A DNA stretch of 64,000 nucleotides, taken from the NCBI RefSeq assembly GCF_964340395.1, contig NC_135564.1, positions 8,785,361-8,849,360 on the forward strand, given 5' to 3'. Below are positions 28,741 to 40,215 of this stretch, piece by piece. The DNA is from Glandiceps talaboti. Its lineage: Eukaryota; Hemichordata; Enteropneusta; Spengelidae. A program made the position numbers and the translations under genes. Numbering within the stretch: position 1 is the first letter of the stretch; every line of letters starts with the position of its first letter. The notes beneath the pieces were generated by a model. That model was not told where the DNA came from, did not search any database, and saw only the letters and a program-made list of their open reading frames with translations.

Positions 28741-28805
28741 TCAATCAATCAGTTTATTTCATAACAATAAGGCCACAGGCCCAAAGAGCAAACAGTAATA
28801 CAAGC
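28741..28805 (-). mobile_element. Short LINE 3'-end fragment between two GTAT tracts
   Basis: The reverse complement reads GCTCTTTGGGCCTGTGGCC, TTATTGTTATGAAATAAA and then GATT units. A small GGCC-TGT-GGCC hairpin before an AATAAA-type tail resembles the 3' ends of LINEs. It is flanked on both sides by GTAT microsatellite. There is no coding sequence, so this call is tentative. Confidence 0.5.
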
Positions 28806-28878
28806 GTATGTATGTATGTATGTATGTATGTATGTATGTATGTATGTATGTATGTATGTATGTACGTACGTACGTACA
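28806..28878. repeat. (GTAT)n microsatellite ending in (GTAC)n
   Basis: GTAT units switch to GTAC units at about 28862, the same transition seen at 4934. Confidence 0.95.
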
Positions 28879-31004
28879 TGAACAGTAACTTGAAGCCTAC
28901 AAGATGTTCAGCTACTGCTAGTCTAGAGGCTGTCAGTGGTTTGGAATCCATCTTTGGGTAAGGATTCAATGCCACGGATAGAATCTAGTTTAGGCCACTG
29001 GTAAGTAGTGCTTGAATACAGCTTTGTCATATTTCACATTGCCTGTGGTATTTGGAAAATCTTTCACTACGGGAATCGCGTTGAAATATGATAGTGTTAT
29101 TATATGTACCTAATTGACGTCATGTGGTGATCCCAGCAGCCTTCTATGCAAGTAGCTGCCGGCACAACACTCAAATTGGTAGCAAGAGCTAAGAAGCTCA
29201 GCCTTGATAACTTAAGCCGTTTTAGAAAATGAAAAACGCAAATGCAGTAACTATGGTTTTATTTAGAGGAAAATGTTGAAGCTGTTCATTCCAGACAATT
29301 GAATGTTAGCAGGTGACGTTTGTGCGAGTTTAACCCCGAGACTGTTTTACCCTGCACTTTTAAACCCTGATCATGAATTGGGTGTAATTAGTATTTACTA
29401 CCCGAAATCATGCCTTTCCACTGCTTAGTTAACCATTCAGGTGATCTCATTGGCTGATTCTGCCATTCCATAAAGTTCTTTACACCCCTCCTACGTAGAA
29501 CTTCCTTTGCCTGTTGCGAAAGTCATTCGATTTCCTATTTTCATACAGGACAGCGGTCTATGGGTTATGTTACTCTGGATGCCATAGTGGTATCGAATCA
29601 TCTCTAACCTCATCGTTGGGCCAAGTATACCTTCCGATTCAAACCCGTGGATAGCTAGGTATATGTCTACGTGTATGTTCACTTTACATTATATAGGCAA
29701 CAGTTTTCTTCACTTTCTCTCCCAGCTGTTTGCCACCAATGCGTTGATGCGATCGACAAGTAAGTAAAGCGTTGAGCAAGAGAAGATATCACGTAGGTTA
29801 TTAGATTGCGAATTGCAGATGGACTTAAAGCCAAGTGTTTGGGGTTATCTGATGTTTCGTCTGCCTCTCACAACCGTGCTGTGGAAAAGATTGAAATACG
29901 AGGATCTATATATAGACGAAATACACTACATGGTCCAAGGCTGGACAAGCTGGAAGTCACGTTTGCGTTTTTATCGGATATGTTGTCAATGACGACATTG
30001 TTATTTCGAAGCAAATGTGAAAATAATTGGACGGGACGCCCTCACACATCGGCCAACCCCTCGGTGAGAGGAGGCCGGTGAGGGCGAAACGTCAGAACGT
30101 ATCTTACAGTCTAACGTCTATCACGACTTATGCCCTTTATCTGTCATAATGTTGACACATTGTTTGACATGTACGGGATTAGCAGTCCTCTACCGGAGCT
30201 AATATTAAAGTTTGTGTAGCGGGTTATAATCAACTCCTTGTCTGAGTTGTTGCTGAAGTCTTATCAGTAATGGATAGTGTAAGACAAAGGGGGATTTAGA
30301 AGGTGTGAATTGGGTTGACCTTTGTAGTTCAAGTAAAACCAGTCCAGCAAAGTCAGAAACCATATGCCTGCACATGGAAGTATATGGGAAGCCTCCATGG
30401 TCTCAAGAATGAAATGCAAGAGGACCAAAATTACGAGGAGAACTTAATTACAGAGAAAAATAGTTGTGGAGTAAAAATAAGTCATACTACTGTACCATGA
30501 ATGGAGTAGTGACTGCACAGTAAGGGTTTAAGGATGAAGGGCACAACTGTAACCATTCAAAAGAAACGGTAAACATTTAAAAAACGAATTTTACACAGAT
30601 CTTCATATGAGCTACACTATAACATAAGACACGTCTCGTTGTTCAGCCCTATCAGGGCTTGTGAATGATGCATGGCTTATTTGTTTCGCCGTGAACACTG
30701 CATGCTGTGTGTGTCCCCATCCGAATGTGTACACTTTTATCTCAGTATTATCATCACCTAGCCTGGCAAGGGGTGAGACAGTGTGTACTTTATCTTGGGA
30801 CAAATGTAGATTAGATTTCCGGACTACTTATATGGGAGAGATTGAGTTTGAATATTGCACAGTGTACTATAGCTCTGAGTAATATCGACTTTGACCCCTG
30901 ACCTTCAACCCCAACACTTCAATATCTCTATGGCCACATTTAATAGATATAAATCAGATATTTTAATCCGTTTTTAAATTTAATTCTTTTCTTCTTCTTA
31001 TTTC
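28879..31004. other. Gene-free stretch upstream of GT31-2
   Basis: No coding gene is supported. A 34-nt candidate non-coding exon lies at 29726-29759 (see findings). A GC-rich hairpin at about 30037-30088 pairs CGCCCTCAC and CGGCC with GGCCGGTGAGGGCG, and GAAACGTC follows. Overlapping frames at 29806-30081 and 30612-30882 have no domain. Confidence 0.45.
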
Positions 31005-31006
31005 AG
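31005..31006 (+). other. Predicted splice acceptor of GT31-2
   Basis: The tract TTCTTTTCTTCTTCTTATTT leads into CAG here, 27 nt before the start codon at 31034. It is the strongest polypyrimidine tract of the four. Confidence 0.75.
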
Positions 31007-31033
31007 AGTATTGAACGTCTACGAAGAAATACG

Positions 31034-32116
31034 ATGAATCTTGAGAAAGTTATTCTAATTGTCGCTATAATCTACATCGTCAACATCATCTTCTATGTGA
31101 GTTTTTACTTCAGGAGTTCAAAGGATACATCATCATCCGGGGTATCGCAGAGTATATTTTTTGGACCCGGTGGGAGAAATTGGTTCATCGCAGAAGCAGA
31201 AGACGTGAGTCCACCACAATACAACAACACAAACAATCTAACGGGGTCAAGGGTTAATTTAGATGTATATCATCACATTATCAATCAACCAGATACGTGT
31301 ATAGGACGCGATGTGTTTATCCTTGGCTTGGTAACTACGGCACCACAACATGTCAAAGAACGCAAAGCTATTCGGGATACGTGGGCCAGTGTGAAGCAGG
31401 CCGGGAGTAAGCGGATAGTGTCACTCTTCCTGGTCGCTAAAACTGAAGACCAACGTTTAACAAAACTCATACGAGATGAAGGTGTTAAATACAAAGATAT
31501 ACTACAGTTTGATTTCGATGAACATTATTTAAATCTCACTCTGAAAACTCTCCTCGGATTTCGTTGGGCTACCAAGCACTGTCCCAATGCAACGTATGTT
31601 CTTAAAACGGACGACGACGTTTTTGTAAATTATTATTCCCTCGCCAAAAACTTGACCAACATGCCAAGAAGTGAACTTGCGTACGGATATGCCTACTATA
31701 ATATCACCCCAAGTCGGAATCATACGAACAAATGGTTTACACCGTGGGATATGTATAAAGAAGATAAGTTTCCGTCATATCTGGTCGGTACAGGATATCT
31801 TTTATCGAAGGACCTTGTCAGGGACGTAAACACTGTATCCAAAAAGATGGAGTTTATCAGTTGGGAGGATGTGTTCGTCGGTATTGCTCTCAATAAACTT
31901 CAGATTCCTCTCATTCATGACTGGAGATTTGATACATTCTCCGGGCATACTCGATTGAAAGATCCTTGTACATATTACCCGTTATTTACATCACACCACA
32001 AAAACCCACTTCGTCTCCGTTACATGTGGAAGATGTTCATGAAACACTCTGCGGAATGTGAAAAGAAACTTTCTCCTGTCCCCCAACAGGAAAATGAATT
32101 CAAAGTTGTTATTTAA
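31034..32116 (+). CDS. GT31 beta-1,3-galactosyltransferase-like protein 2
   Basis: This 360-residue GT31 protein is the longest of the set because of a longer stem. Residues 1-4 are cytosolic, 5-26 form the membrane anchor and 27-88 a Ser/Asn-rich lumenal stem. The catalytic region begins at C89 and carries R110-KAI-R114-DTWA (110-118), YLNLTLKT (165-172), KTDDDVF (D193-D195) and SWEDVFVG (276-283). Sequons are at N64, N68, N167, N185, N206, N223 and N229, the most of any copy. Two oddities are TWA instead of the usual TWG, and IAL after WEDVFVG where the three paralogues have MCL, so a conserved Cys is lost. A at -3 supports the start. The stop codon lies at the edge of a 140-bp hairpin. An AATAAA followed by G/T-rich sequence is at 33607-33612, 1.5 kb away. 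Confidence 0.95.
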   Translation: MNLEKVILIVAIIYIVNIIFYVSFYFRSSKDTSSSGVSQSIFFGPGGRNWFIAEAEDVSPPQYNNTNNLTGSRVNLDVYHHIINQPDTCIGRDVFILGLVTTAPQHVKERKAIRDTWASVKQAGSKRIVSLFLVAKTEDQRLTKLIRDEGVKYKDILQFDFDEHYLNLTLKTLLGFRWATKHCPNATYVLKTDDDVFVNYYSLAKNLTNMPRSELAYGYAYYNITPSRNHTNKWFTPWDMYKEDKFPSYLVGTGYLLSKDLVRDVNTVSKKMEFISWEDVFVGIALNKLQIPLIHDWRFDTFSGHTRLKDPCTYYPLFTSHHKNPLRLRYMWKMFMKHSAECEKKLSPVPQQENEFKVVI

Positions 32117-32256
32117 ACAATAATGTACGCCCTCCCAGCCCATAATGGACGAAAGCAAACTTTGAACGACATAATGGGCGAGGCGACAGCCGAGCCCATT
32201 ATGGAGTGCAAAGTTTGCTTGAGTCCATTATGGACTGGGAGGGCATACATTATTGT
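32117..32256. mobile_element. 140-bp foldback hairpin abutting the GT31-2 stop codon
   Basis: The left arm (from ACAATAATGTACGCCCTCCC) and the right arm (ending GGGAGGGCATACATTATTGT) are about 64 bp each and complementary except for roughly ten positions. They fold around AGGCGACAGC. CATAATGG recurs within each arm. It would lie at the very start of the 3' untranslated region. It is probably a MITE-like insertion. A TTATT on each side is a possible but weak target-site duplication. Confidence 0.85.
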
Positions 32257-33084
32257 TATTATTTTATAGTTTTGCCAATGCCAGTGAATTTGTAGCCCGA
32301 GAAACGCAAAACAACGTATAATATACACAGCGCTGAACATCGTCTGCCATGTTTGGCCCGGAAGCTGAATACTAATCCTAGCGACACACGTACGTACATA
32401 AGCTTGTATTGTTATGCTCGTTCCGGGCCCGCGATATAACGGCATACATTATCAGTAATAATGTACAGCGATGACGTCACAAAATTCACTGGAATTGGTA
32501 ATGCTATAATATAATACGTGATACTGGTCAGCGAGATATGGAATGAACTTGATAATATGGTCGACCATCCTTCCTGGCAATCTGTACTGGTATTCACAGT
32601 AAAGAAATGCGTGCAGGCAAACTCACAAATTGGTAGCCGTGGATAAACGAAATCTGTGTGTGTACATTTTGTATGCATGTATTATCAATAATATAAACTG
32701 AATGAATAACAAATAGCTATAATGATAATACCCTGACGACGGTAACGCATTGAATAGCGTTATTTTAATTAACATATTGGAGTCGGATACCAAAAAGTGA
32801 CTTTAAGTTATGGAACTTCAGATATCGATGAATATGGAACGACATGCATTGGGGGGGGGGGGGAGAACGCCGAAAATACTGGCAAATATGTGATATGATC
32901 AAATGTATATATATTTTTGAATACATGATATCAATTATTTTTCGAAAATTGTGATGAAATAGCAATAATTCTGTGTGATACAACTTGTGACTTTTGAACG
33001 CCTATAGGTACATGGCTTAATATAGAGAATGTATGTTTAATATAGAGGAGGAAAACACAGGGGAAGTATTTTCATAACATGAAA
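32257..33084. other. Gene-free stretch
   Basis: This may be 3' untranslated region of GT31-2. Apart from a G run at 32850-32862 nothing is recognised. Confidence 0.45.
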
Positions 33085-33550
33085 TAGAAACATGGAGACT
33101 GTATGTTTCAGAAATATAGAAACATACATGTGGCAGAAATATGGAGACTGTATGTTTCATATGTGGCAGAAATATGGAGGCTGTATGTTTCACATGTTTC
33201 TCGAAACATGGAGAATGTATATTTCACATATGAGACAGAAACATGGAGACTATGTTCATGATACATAAACATGGAGACTGTATGTTTTACATAGGACAGA
33301 AACATATGGAGATTGTATGTTTTACATTTGACAGAAACATGGGGACTGTATGTTTTACATGTTTCTAGAAACATGGAGAATGTATATTTCACATGTGACA
33401 GAGACATGGAGACTGTATATCTTACATGTTTCTGGAAACATGGAAAATGTATATTTCACATCCGACAAAAACATGGAGACTGACAGACTGTATGTTTTAC
33501 ATGTGACAGAAACATGGAAACGGTATGTGTCACATATGATAGAGACATGC
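33085..33550 (+). repeat. 33-34-bp minisatellite, about 13 copies, with palindromic junctions
   Basis: Units read GAAACATGGAGACTGTATGT followed by TTTACATGTGACA or TTTACATGTTTCTA. They alternate loosely as a two-unit higher-order repeat of about 67 bp. The junction CATGTTTCTAGAAACATG (33358-33375) is a perfect 18-bp palindrome, and variants occur near 33195 and 33427. Confidence 0.85.
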
Positions 33551-34319
33551 CAGTCCTGTATTTTTGTAAATGTGATCAGTTTTGGCTAAAATGTTGACAT
33601 GATATCAATAAATAGGGGTCATGTTCTTGTTTGGGGGAGGGGGGGGGGATGAAATATTCGAATACGTTACTGGAAAAAAACAGTTTATTCAAATAATTGG
33701 GAGTTGAAAGTGATTGGTGTACAGAACATGTAAATAATCACTACCAAATTATGATAAACACTAAACAATTATTAAAACGATATATTATTCATAATCAATA
33801 ATTTTTACACCAGTGCACGTAAATATTACACAAAATACCATAAAATATTATCTAAATCACTTTTAGTATCACGACGCCAGAACTAACTTGATCCATAAAT
33901 TGTTAAAAAGTAATAAAATGAAAAAGAAAAAAAATGATTTATTTACACTGCATTTAGATTATTAATATATATTTTTATCGAATTTTACTGATGTATATAA
34001 AGCAAGGTGAACGGTCAACGCAATACACGTAATACATTCCACACACATTAGCTCTATTTTAAAAGTAGAGTCGTGGTTTACACCCCTAGTTAACCTACCT
34101 CTATAATTAGGGAGCTGGTAGGATAAAGGTCTGTTAAGTGAAGGATTTAACCCTATTTGCTTACATAAGCTTCAATTGACTGTATGCGCCCCTGGGACAT
34201 AAAATGGTCTTTGTACCGTAATAGGTCCGAACCAAGAGTAATAATTGTAAAGCGCTTTGTTCACAGTGTGGTGAGCGCTATTTCAAAACTCCTACTAATT
34301 ACTGTTATAAGATTACATC
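33551..34319. other. Gene-free stretch
   Basis: AT-rich sequence with no recognisable feature beyond the AATAAA at 33607-33612 and a following G run. Confidence 0.5.
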
Positions 34320-34659
34320 GAATTTCACAATACCGTACAGCTTTTCTGTTTGATACAACCACGCAGAAACCAATAAGAAACTTGACATGCTACACTTTTA
34401 AGAAAGCAAGATTGAATGAGTACAGTTTCTTGCTACATTTTGTCATTTTACGCGCCCTCCATCGGGTGTTTGATACTGAGGAAAACTTTGGAGCCCGAAT
34501 GTCTGCATGGAGTTGCAATACATTTAAATGAGTTACTTAATTTAGACTAAAATGTAACAAGAAAATGCGACCTTGCTATTGAAGTGTGGCATATGTAGTT
34601 TCTTGTTTGTTTCTGCTTGGTTGTATCAAACAGAAAAGCTGCATGGTATTGTGAAATTC
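34320..34659. mobile_element. Foldback transposon family M, copy 1 (340 bp)
   Basis: The 62-bp outer arms, starting GAATTTCACAATACCGTACA and ending GGTATTGTGAAATTC, are complementary with few mismatches. Weaker complementarity (TGCTACACTTTTAAG against CTTCAATAGC and neighbours) extends the arms to about 125 bp. The centre contains GCGCCCTCCATCGGGTGTTTG and GAATGTCTGCATGGAGTTGC, which recur in copy 2. No transposase is encoded. The frame at 34184-34531 is an artefact of this element. Confidence 0.85.
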
Positions 34660-34718
34660 ACTGTACTAAGCTACCTGTTAATGGTATTGTGAAATTCACT
34701 GTACTAAGCTACCTGTTA
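34643..34718 (+). repeat. 38-bp tandem duplication at the right end of copy M1
   Basis: ATGGTATTGTGAAATTCACT plus the next 18 bases occurs twice in a row (34643-34680 and 34681-34718) without differences. This indicates a very recent duplication covering the element's terminus and its flank. Confidence 0.9.
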
Positions 34719-37589
34719 TCTTTAATCGTGTATAATTAACACCAGAAAGGGATTAATAGTTTTGAAATGTAATCAAACGATATGATATCCCTCATAGTTA
34801 TTTTTTGTGACATCTAAGCAAAGAACCAACGATACATCAAATATATAAATACCGAAGCATTGTGACATTTCACTCAGCGGAAAACAACGTCACGGAACTG
34901 CAACAGTAAATCTATATTATTCGTAACATTTATCACCCAATTACAGTTGATTTCTGTGCCTGTCACAATGCTAATGGCTGAGTAACAATGTATTCTGTAA
35001 ATTTTAAAGATGATGACATAGTTATGAACTCATATTTATATTATATATTATTATAGGTCTTCAAGTGAAAAAGCCAAAAGGATTGCTATTATGTTATGGA
35101 AACACTACTCGTTTGTTATAAAACAGGCGCTATCTCATATGATATTCAATTCATACTGCCTCCGTTCTTAATGTTTGACATTTTAGTTGAAACACTGTAA
35201 AGAAACATGATGTAGGTATGCAATTGACAACCTAAGCTACATTTTAAAGATCTGGATTATTGTGACGTCATTTGTGGTCTAAGCCCTTTTCTAAAAGAGT
35301 GTCGTCTACCTGTGTAATAATGTATGACAAGTTACGTTGACAGAATGTATGTTGGTTGTATAAACTGTAACAGCAGCACAGCAACCTCACTTACAAATGT
35401 TCATAATATTTGTTGCGCAAAGGGGTACTGCAATAACACATACCTTTCGGTGAAAGTGTTATACATGTACACATTTTTCTCTCGGCAATAAGTTCTGTAT
35501 ACTTGATGTAAATAGTATTATTTCTTCTGGCATTTAGTCGAAAAACTGAGTTTGTTCGAGAAAAAAAATATTGTTACCAGTATTCTTTTCACTATTTAAT
35601 TGATAATGTATTTACTGTTAAAGTATGCATTTTAGTTATTTTCCGAAGTCGTGACGTCAAATACCCGTATTTACAACAGTAAAGGTCCACTGTCGTCGAC
35701 AGCGCATGCGTGTAAATATGCATCAGGTGTACAAAGAATTGAGTATATGACGAGGGCGAATCATATTTTATAGACAAATCACTGTTGCTCATAGAGTCAG
35801 AGAAATTTAACGAGAATAACACATTTTCGCTGATATCTCGACGAAATCGTTAAGGGTGTACTGCAATATGGTCTGACACCACTTGTGAAGTAAGCTGGAG
35901 TTTCATAGCTTGGAAGTAGCAGTTGAGGTTGGGTCTCCCCTGTTCTCGCGAGATACGTGATGTCATACCATTGTGGTACACCTCTGGATGTCAAGATGTT
36001 TGCGAAAATTTGATATCATTATTCTCAATAATTTTCTGACGCTATGAATTGCAATATCTTATAAGTTTAACTTGAACCAAGAGTCCAAAACAATCATTCT
36101 TGAATCACATTTTTTTCAGCTGTACACAATTTCGTGGATTTTTTTTGTCCAGGCTACCTTAGAAGTACTTAGTTCGTTCGTGACAACACCTCCATAAGAT
36201 AATGATCAAATAGATTTCTCTAATATGCAATTTTGCGACTGCGCTTCTGACGACAGTGGTGTTGAATTCTTTCAAAGAGCACCGGTTTCTCCTTAAAGAA
36301 ATATAGGTGTTAGTTTCCTGCCAATTCCGCAATGCAACGAAGGTGTTATTTTCCCAATAATTTGAGAGCGTAAAACATATTACACAATATTTTATCAAAT
36401 GTGTATAGTGAAGCAATAAAAACAATGATATGTTAATACAGTGTTTTGACTTTTCATTTTTATCAAAACAGAGAATAAGAATAATCTAGATGTAGATCAC
36501 GATTTTACCAGATTGATGACGTAATGCGCCGAAGATTGTTTAAGACTGAATATAATCTACGTTCCGATACGTGATTTCACAACGGATATGATACAGTTGG
36601 CGGTAAAGAATCGGGTGTTAATGACAAAGCCATGCCAGGAAGCTTGCAGCAATCGACAATTGCACAGAATTGATAATCTAGACAATCGGATATTGTACTT
36701 CGAGGTATGCAACCTCTAATGTAATAACTTGTCACTTACGGTCGATGATCTCATGGAAATGATGCGTTGCCTAGTAACCTATTTGCATCAGGAGATCTGT
36801 TCCTATCTATCCAATTGTTTTCTACAGTCAACACATCTCAAGTATATTATGTATGCTGTATGCTACATCTACTGTAACAGTAAGTTGTGTTGGTTCTCAT
36901 TATGTTAATAATACAGCATCGATTTTTTTTCCAGTGTAAATAAATTCAATTGGTGAGATGTGCATTAATGAGGAAAAAACGTGTGGGTTCATATTGTGGA
37001 CATGACCATGGAGTAGAGCGTAATGTCTGTGTGGCGGCTAAACATGAATATAGGGTAGTGAGTTAGGTCTACGACGTCTGACGTCAAACAGGTGAATATT
37101 GGGTAGGAGGAAATCTGCCACGATGTTCAAACTCTATTAGTTATAACTGGAGTATCATTTTTCGATTACACAACCACGATATATTCACTGAAAATTGTTT
37201 AAATGCAAACAATCAGACATTATACATGTTACGGTGGTCGGTATAATCATGGATCTATTATTATACTAGATCCATGGTAATAATCTATGAGCAGTACAGA
37301 TACAGGTTGAAATCGTGATCGCCGTTAAGGGTGCTGCTGAGTTTTGGATGCGGACACAAAAATCAATTTATTTTGATTTATCGTGTATACAGCTACAAAA
37401 AATACGGTTAACCACAGATGATGCAATACTGTTCACGGTGCACGATATTATGAGTGTTCTTGTATCTTAACAAATCATTAAAGTTGCAGCGAGTATAGCT
37501 TTTGTGCAAATTTCTTGAAAAGGCCCGCCCATGGGGCGAAACTAGTCAAATATTCAAGCCATTTTTGTACTCAATTAATACTGATTAAT
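34719..37589. other. Gene-free stretch
   Basis: No gene, RNA or structured repeat is recognised in these 2.9 kb. The short frames at 35592-36425 lack any family signature. Confidence 0.45.
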
Positions 37590-37945
37590 TATGCACATGA
37601 TTCATTAATAATGCAAATTACAGATTGAAATTAAAAACTAAATCATCTGGCTATAGAGGACACGTGTACTTTGTTATTGTCATACTAAAATAAACTTGCA
37701 GTCTTTACTGAGATATTGCCCAATTGCCGAAAATCATTAATTATTCAAATTACTCAGTAGATTTAAAAGCTAAAAGCTACATCAACAGACTATATAGATT
37801 TTCTTTGTTATCATCACTGTGTGTACCACATTACATGAAATTCAACGCTTGCGTTCAAAAGACATTGCGTAATTGCAGAAGATCATTAATTATGCAAATT
37901 ATTCAGCATGGTTAAACCATACGCTACATCAAAAAGATGTGACCC
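37590..37945 (+). repeat. Degenerate tandem repeat, about 145-bp period, three copies
   Basis: CATTAATTATGCAAATTA-type sequences at about 37602, 37735 and 37884 are each followed by a CAGATTGAAATTAAAAAC-like segment and, in two copies, GCTACATC. The last two are preceded by ATTGCnnAATTGCnGAA. Copies are strongly diverged. Confidence 0.6.
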
Positions 37946-38129
37946 ATTTACTGATTACTTTCCCCTCCCACTGAAAAAAAAATTGTGTAGAGATTTGCAA
38001 TGTATATACATGTGTACTAGTACTTAAAAGGGAACAACAAATGCGAGGCTTGTTTGAATTTTTAGCTGCATTTCTAAATGCTAATATATCAAAGTTCTCA
38101 GTTTGTATATCTCTCAGACTATAATAATA

Positions 38130-38610
38130 ATAATAATTTATTTTCACCATAATAATAAGTATTTACATTTCATAAATCTAACTAAGTATAATTGGTGGGG
38201 ACCATGTCCATGAAATATAGTTCAGCAGAACTAATCTTCCTTCATGGCCCAAACAAATTATATGAATAAATCATTTTATACAATGAAGATATGTAGAGTT
38301 GCAAAAATGTTATACATGTAGAACAAAATAGGTGCATACCTCATACATAAAGAAATAACTCCAAAAAAATACAATTTGATAGGAAAATAAAGCAACAAAG
38401 AAAACAAGAATCTAGGAATGGGGAATTCAAAAAAAAACAAAAAAAAACAGTACAACACTTATAACTGGAATACTTATTGAACAAAAATGAAATTTGACAA
38501 AATACAAAGGAAGAAAAACTAAATCAATCAATCAGCCATAGAATTGAGGAGGTTTTGTTTTAACTCCTTTTTAAATACTTGTCTTGATGTTATCTGTTAT
38601 CTGACTGAGT
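38130..38610 (-). mobile_element. LINE 3' end fragment
   Basis: Reading the minus strand, FKKELKQNLLNSMAD followed by a stop (about 38575-38529) matches the C-terminal pattern of LINE reverse transcriptases. About 390 bp of noncoding 3' sequence follows, ending in TATGGTGAAAATAAA and ATT units at 38118-38150. The block with GGTCCCCACC resembles GGTCCTCACC in the fragment at 45850-46264, suggesting the same family. Confidence 0.65.
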
Positions 38611-39519
38611 GTATATTTAAAAGAGATTGCTCAATACAAACAGGATTTGTGAAAACTGATTCTTCTGGGTCCAATGGGCATAAAGAAATGCAGTGAAGAT
38701 AAAATCCCGCCTCGCCGTTTTTTTTCCACTTTAGGTAGGCTAGTAAACAATGTAATTTGATAGTTTTCTTCTAGTTTGACGTATACATGATTGTCTCTCT
38801 TTTGTATTACCATGTACCCTAGCGTGAACGCTCGCTAGGATTTATAATATGACACAATTGGTGTCGGATGTTATCAACAAAAGAAATTGAGATTGTAGTT
38901 AACAGAAGCTCGGAGTTAGTATATTGATCGTCAAGTCGCTCCTCTCTTCCTTGACCTTTGACATTGGTCCTGTCAATAGATATAATACATTCTGTGTCAC
39001 CCACTGTCACCAGGTGCAATTTTCGATATTTACAAATCAATCACGATCGATAACATACATAAGTGGGCAAAATAATACTTTTGATATGATAAATGCATTT
39101 CTCTTTTGTCATGATATATAGTTTTATTCACCAAGAAATCAGTTTTCAGACAAAGTTATGAACAGGTGAAGTCAGCAATGCATTTTGAGTCAACCGGCTA
39201 AGAATGTTTTGCTTTAGCACCCTCTAGCGTTTTGCGACATTTGAAAGCGAGCACAAGCAGCAGGGGCAAGCTGATACACCTTAGCTGTTGTCATGGTACC
39301 ACCACCTATTACGTAAACTCTGTCGAGCTGTGTTGCAATGCAGTATTAATGATATGTTTCAGTTCATGTCTACATTTTTTTTCTGTCACGTTTCCGAAGT
39401 ATACGTTATTTCAAGAAGTGTGCCCTCATCTGCAAGAATGAACAATTTATATAAATGGAAGTGAAATTCATACAGTTGCTAATCGTACCGAAGGCTGTCA
39501 AAGTCGGTTATATTTATAT
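38611..39519. other. Gene-free stretch
   Basis: The leftmost part may be further degraded LINE sequence. AGCACCCTCTAGCG at 39216-39229 resembles a CTCF core. No gene is seen. Confidence 0.4.
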
Positions 39520-39690
39520 CATTAATTGTAATGACTTTATTATCGAATATGAAAAACACATATTGAGAAATGGGTGACCCTGGAGGGCCTGCAGCTTTAT
39601 GAGACCCAGAGGGCAGCCAATTGTATGACAACTATTATAATTCACACTGAGTACGACACAAACAGTTCAAAAATATAAAGTTAATCAAAT
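39520..39690 (-). mobile_element. Possible LINE 3'-tail fragment
   Basis: The reverse complement reads GGGTCTCATAAAGCTGCAGG, then CCCTCCAGGGTCACCC and ends in AATAAAGTCATTACAATTAA. The style matches LINE 3' untranslated regions, but there is no coding remnant. Confidence 0.35.
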
Positions 39691-40131
39691 AAAAAACATA
39701 TGAAAATAGTACAGTATGTACAATTGAAATCACGAGGATACAAAAATTTATCTAGAATCAAAAAATTCAAGTGATCTTTATAAATACGTTGTAAGTGAGT
39801 TTGAAATCTTGCGTGATTCAAAAATTGTCAAAGTGTTTGCAGAAAAAGACGACTGGACAACATTGCAATCTCCTAACTGGTATTAATTATTCATGAAAAC
39901 AAATGAACAGCATATATTTAGCATAATTAATATCAGTCTACTACAAGTACTGAACAGCAAAGGTGTTTGCATATAGGGGCAACTCTATTCGCCCGGGCAC
40001 CGTCACAAGTCGTGTTGGACAACATCATCGGTTCTAAAACAATATTTCTTATGAAAGACGAATTTTCAATTTATGGTCGAATCAAGACTATGAGACTAGA
40101 CTGCTAATAAATTTACTAATTAAATCCAAAC

Positions 40132-40215
<84 letters not shown>

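Noticed and set aside
30037-30100. GC-rich hairpin followed by GAAACGTC, considered as a hammerhead ribozyme of a Penelope-like element
   Set aside because: GAAAC is present but the CTGATGA core and a proper stem II are not, so the fold fails.
34184-34531. Shared peptide GARMSAWSCNTFK in frames at 34184-34531 and 41094-41324
   Set aside because: The similarity is due to the foldback family M core, not to a conserved protein; the frames differ around it and the element is a palindrome.
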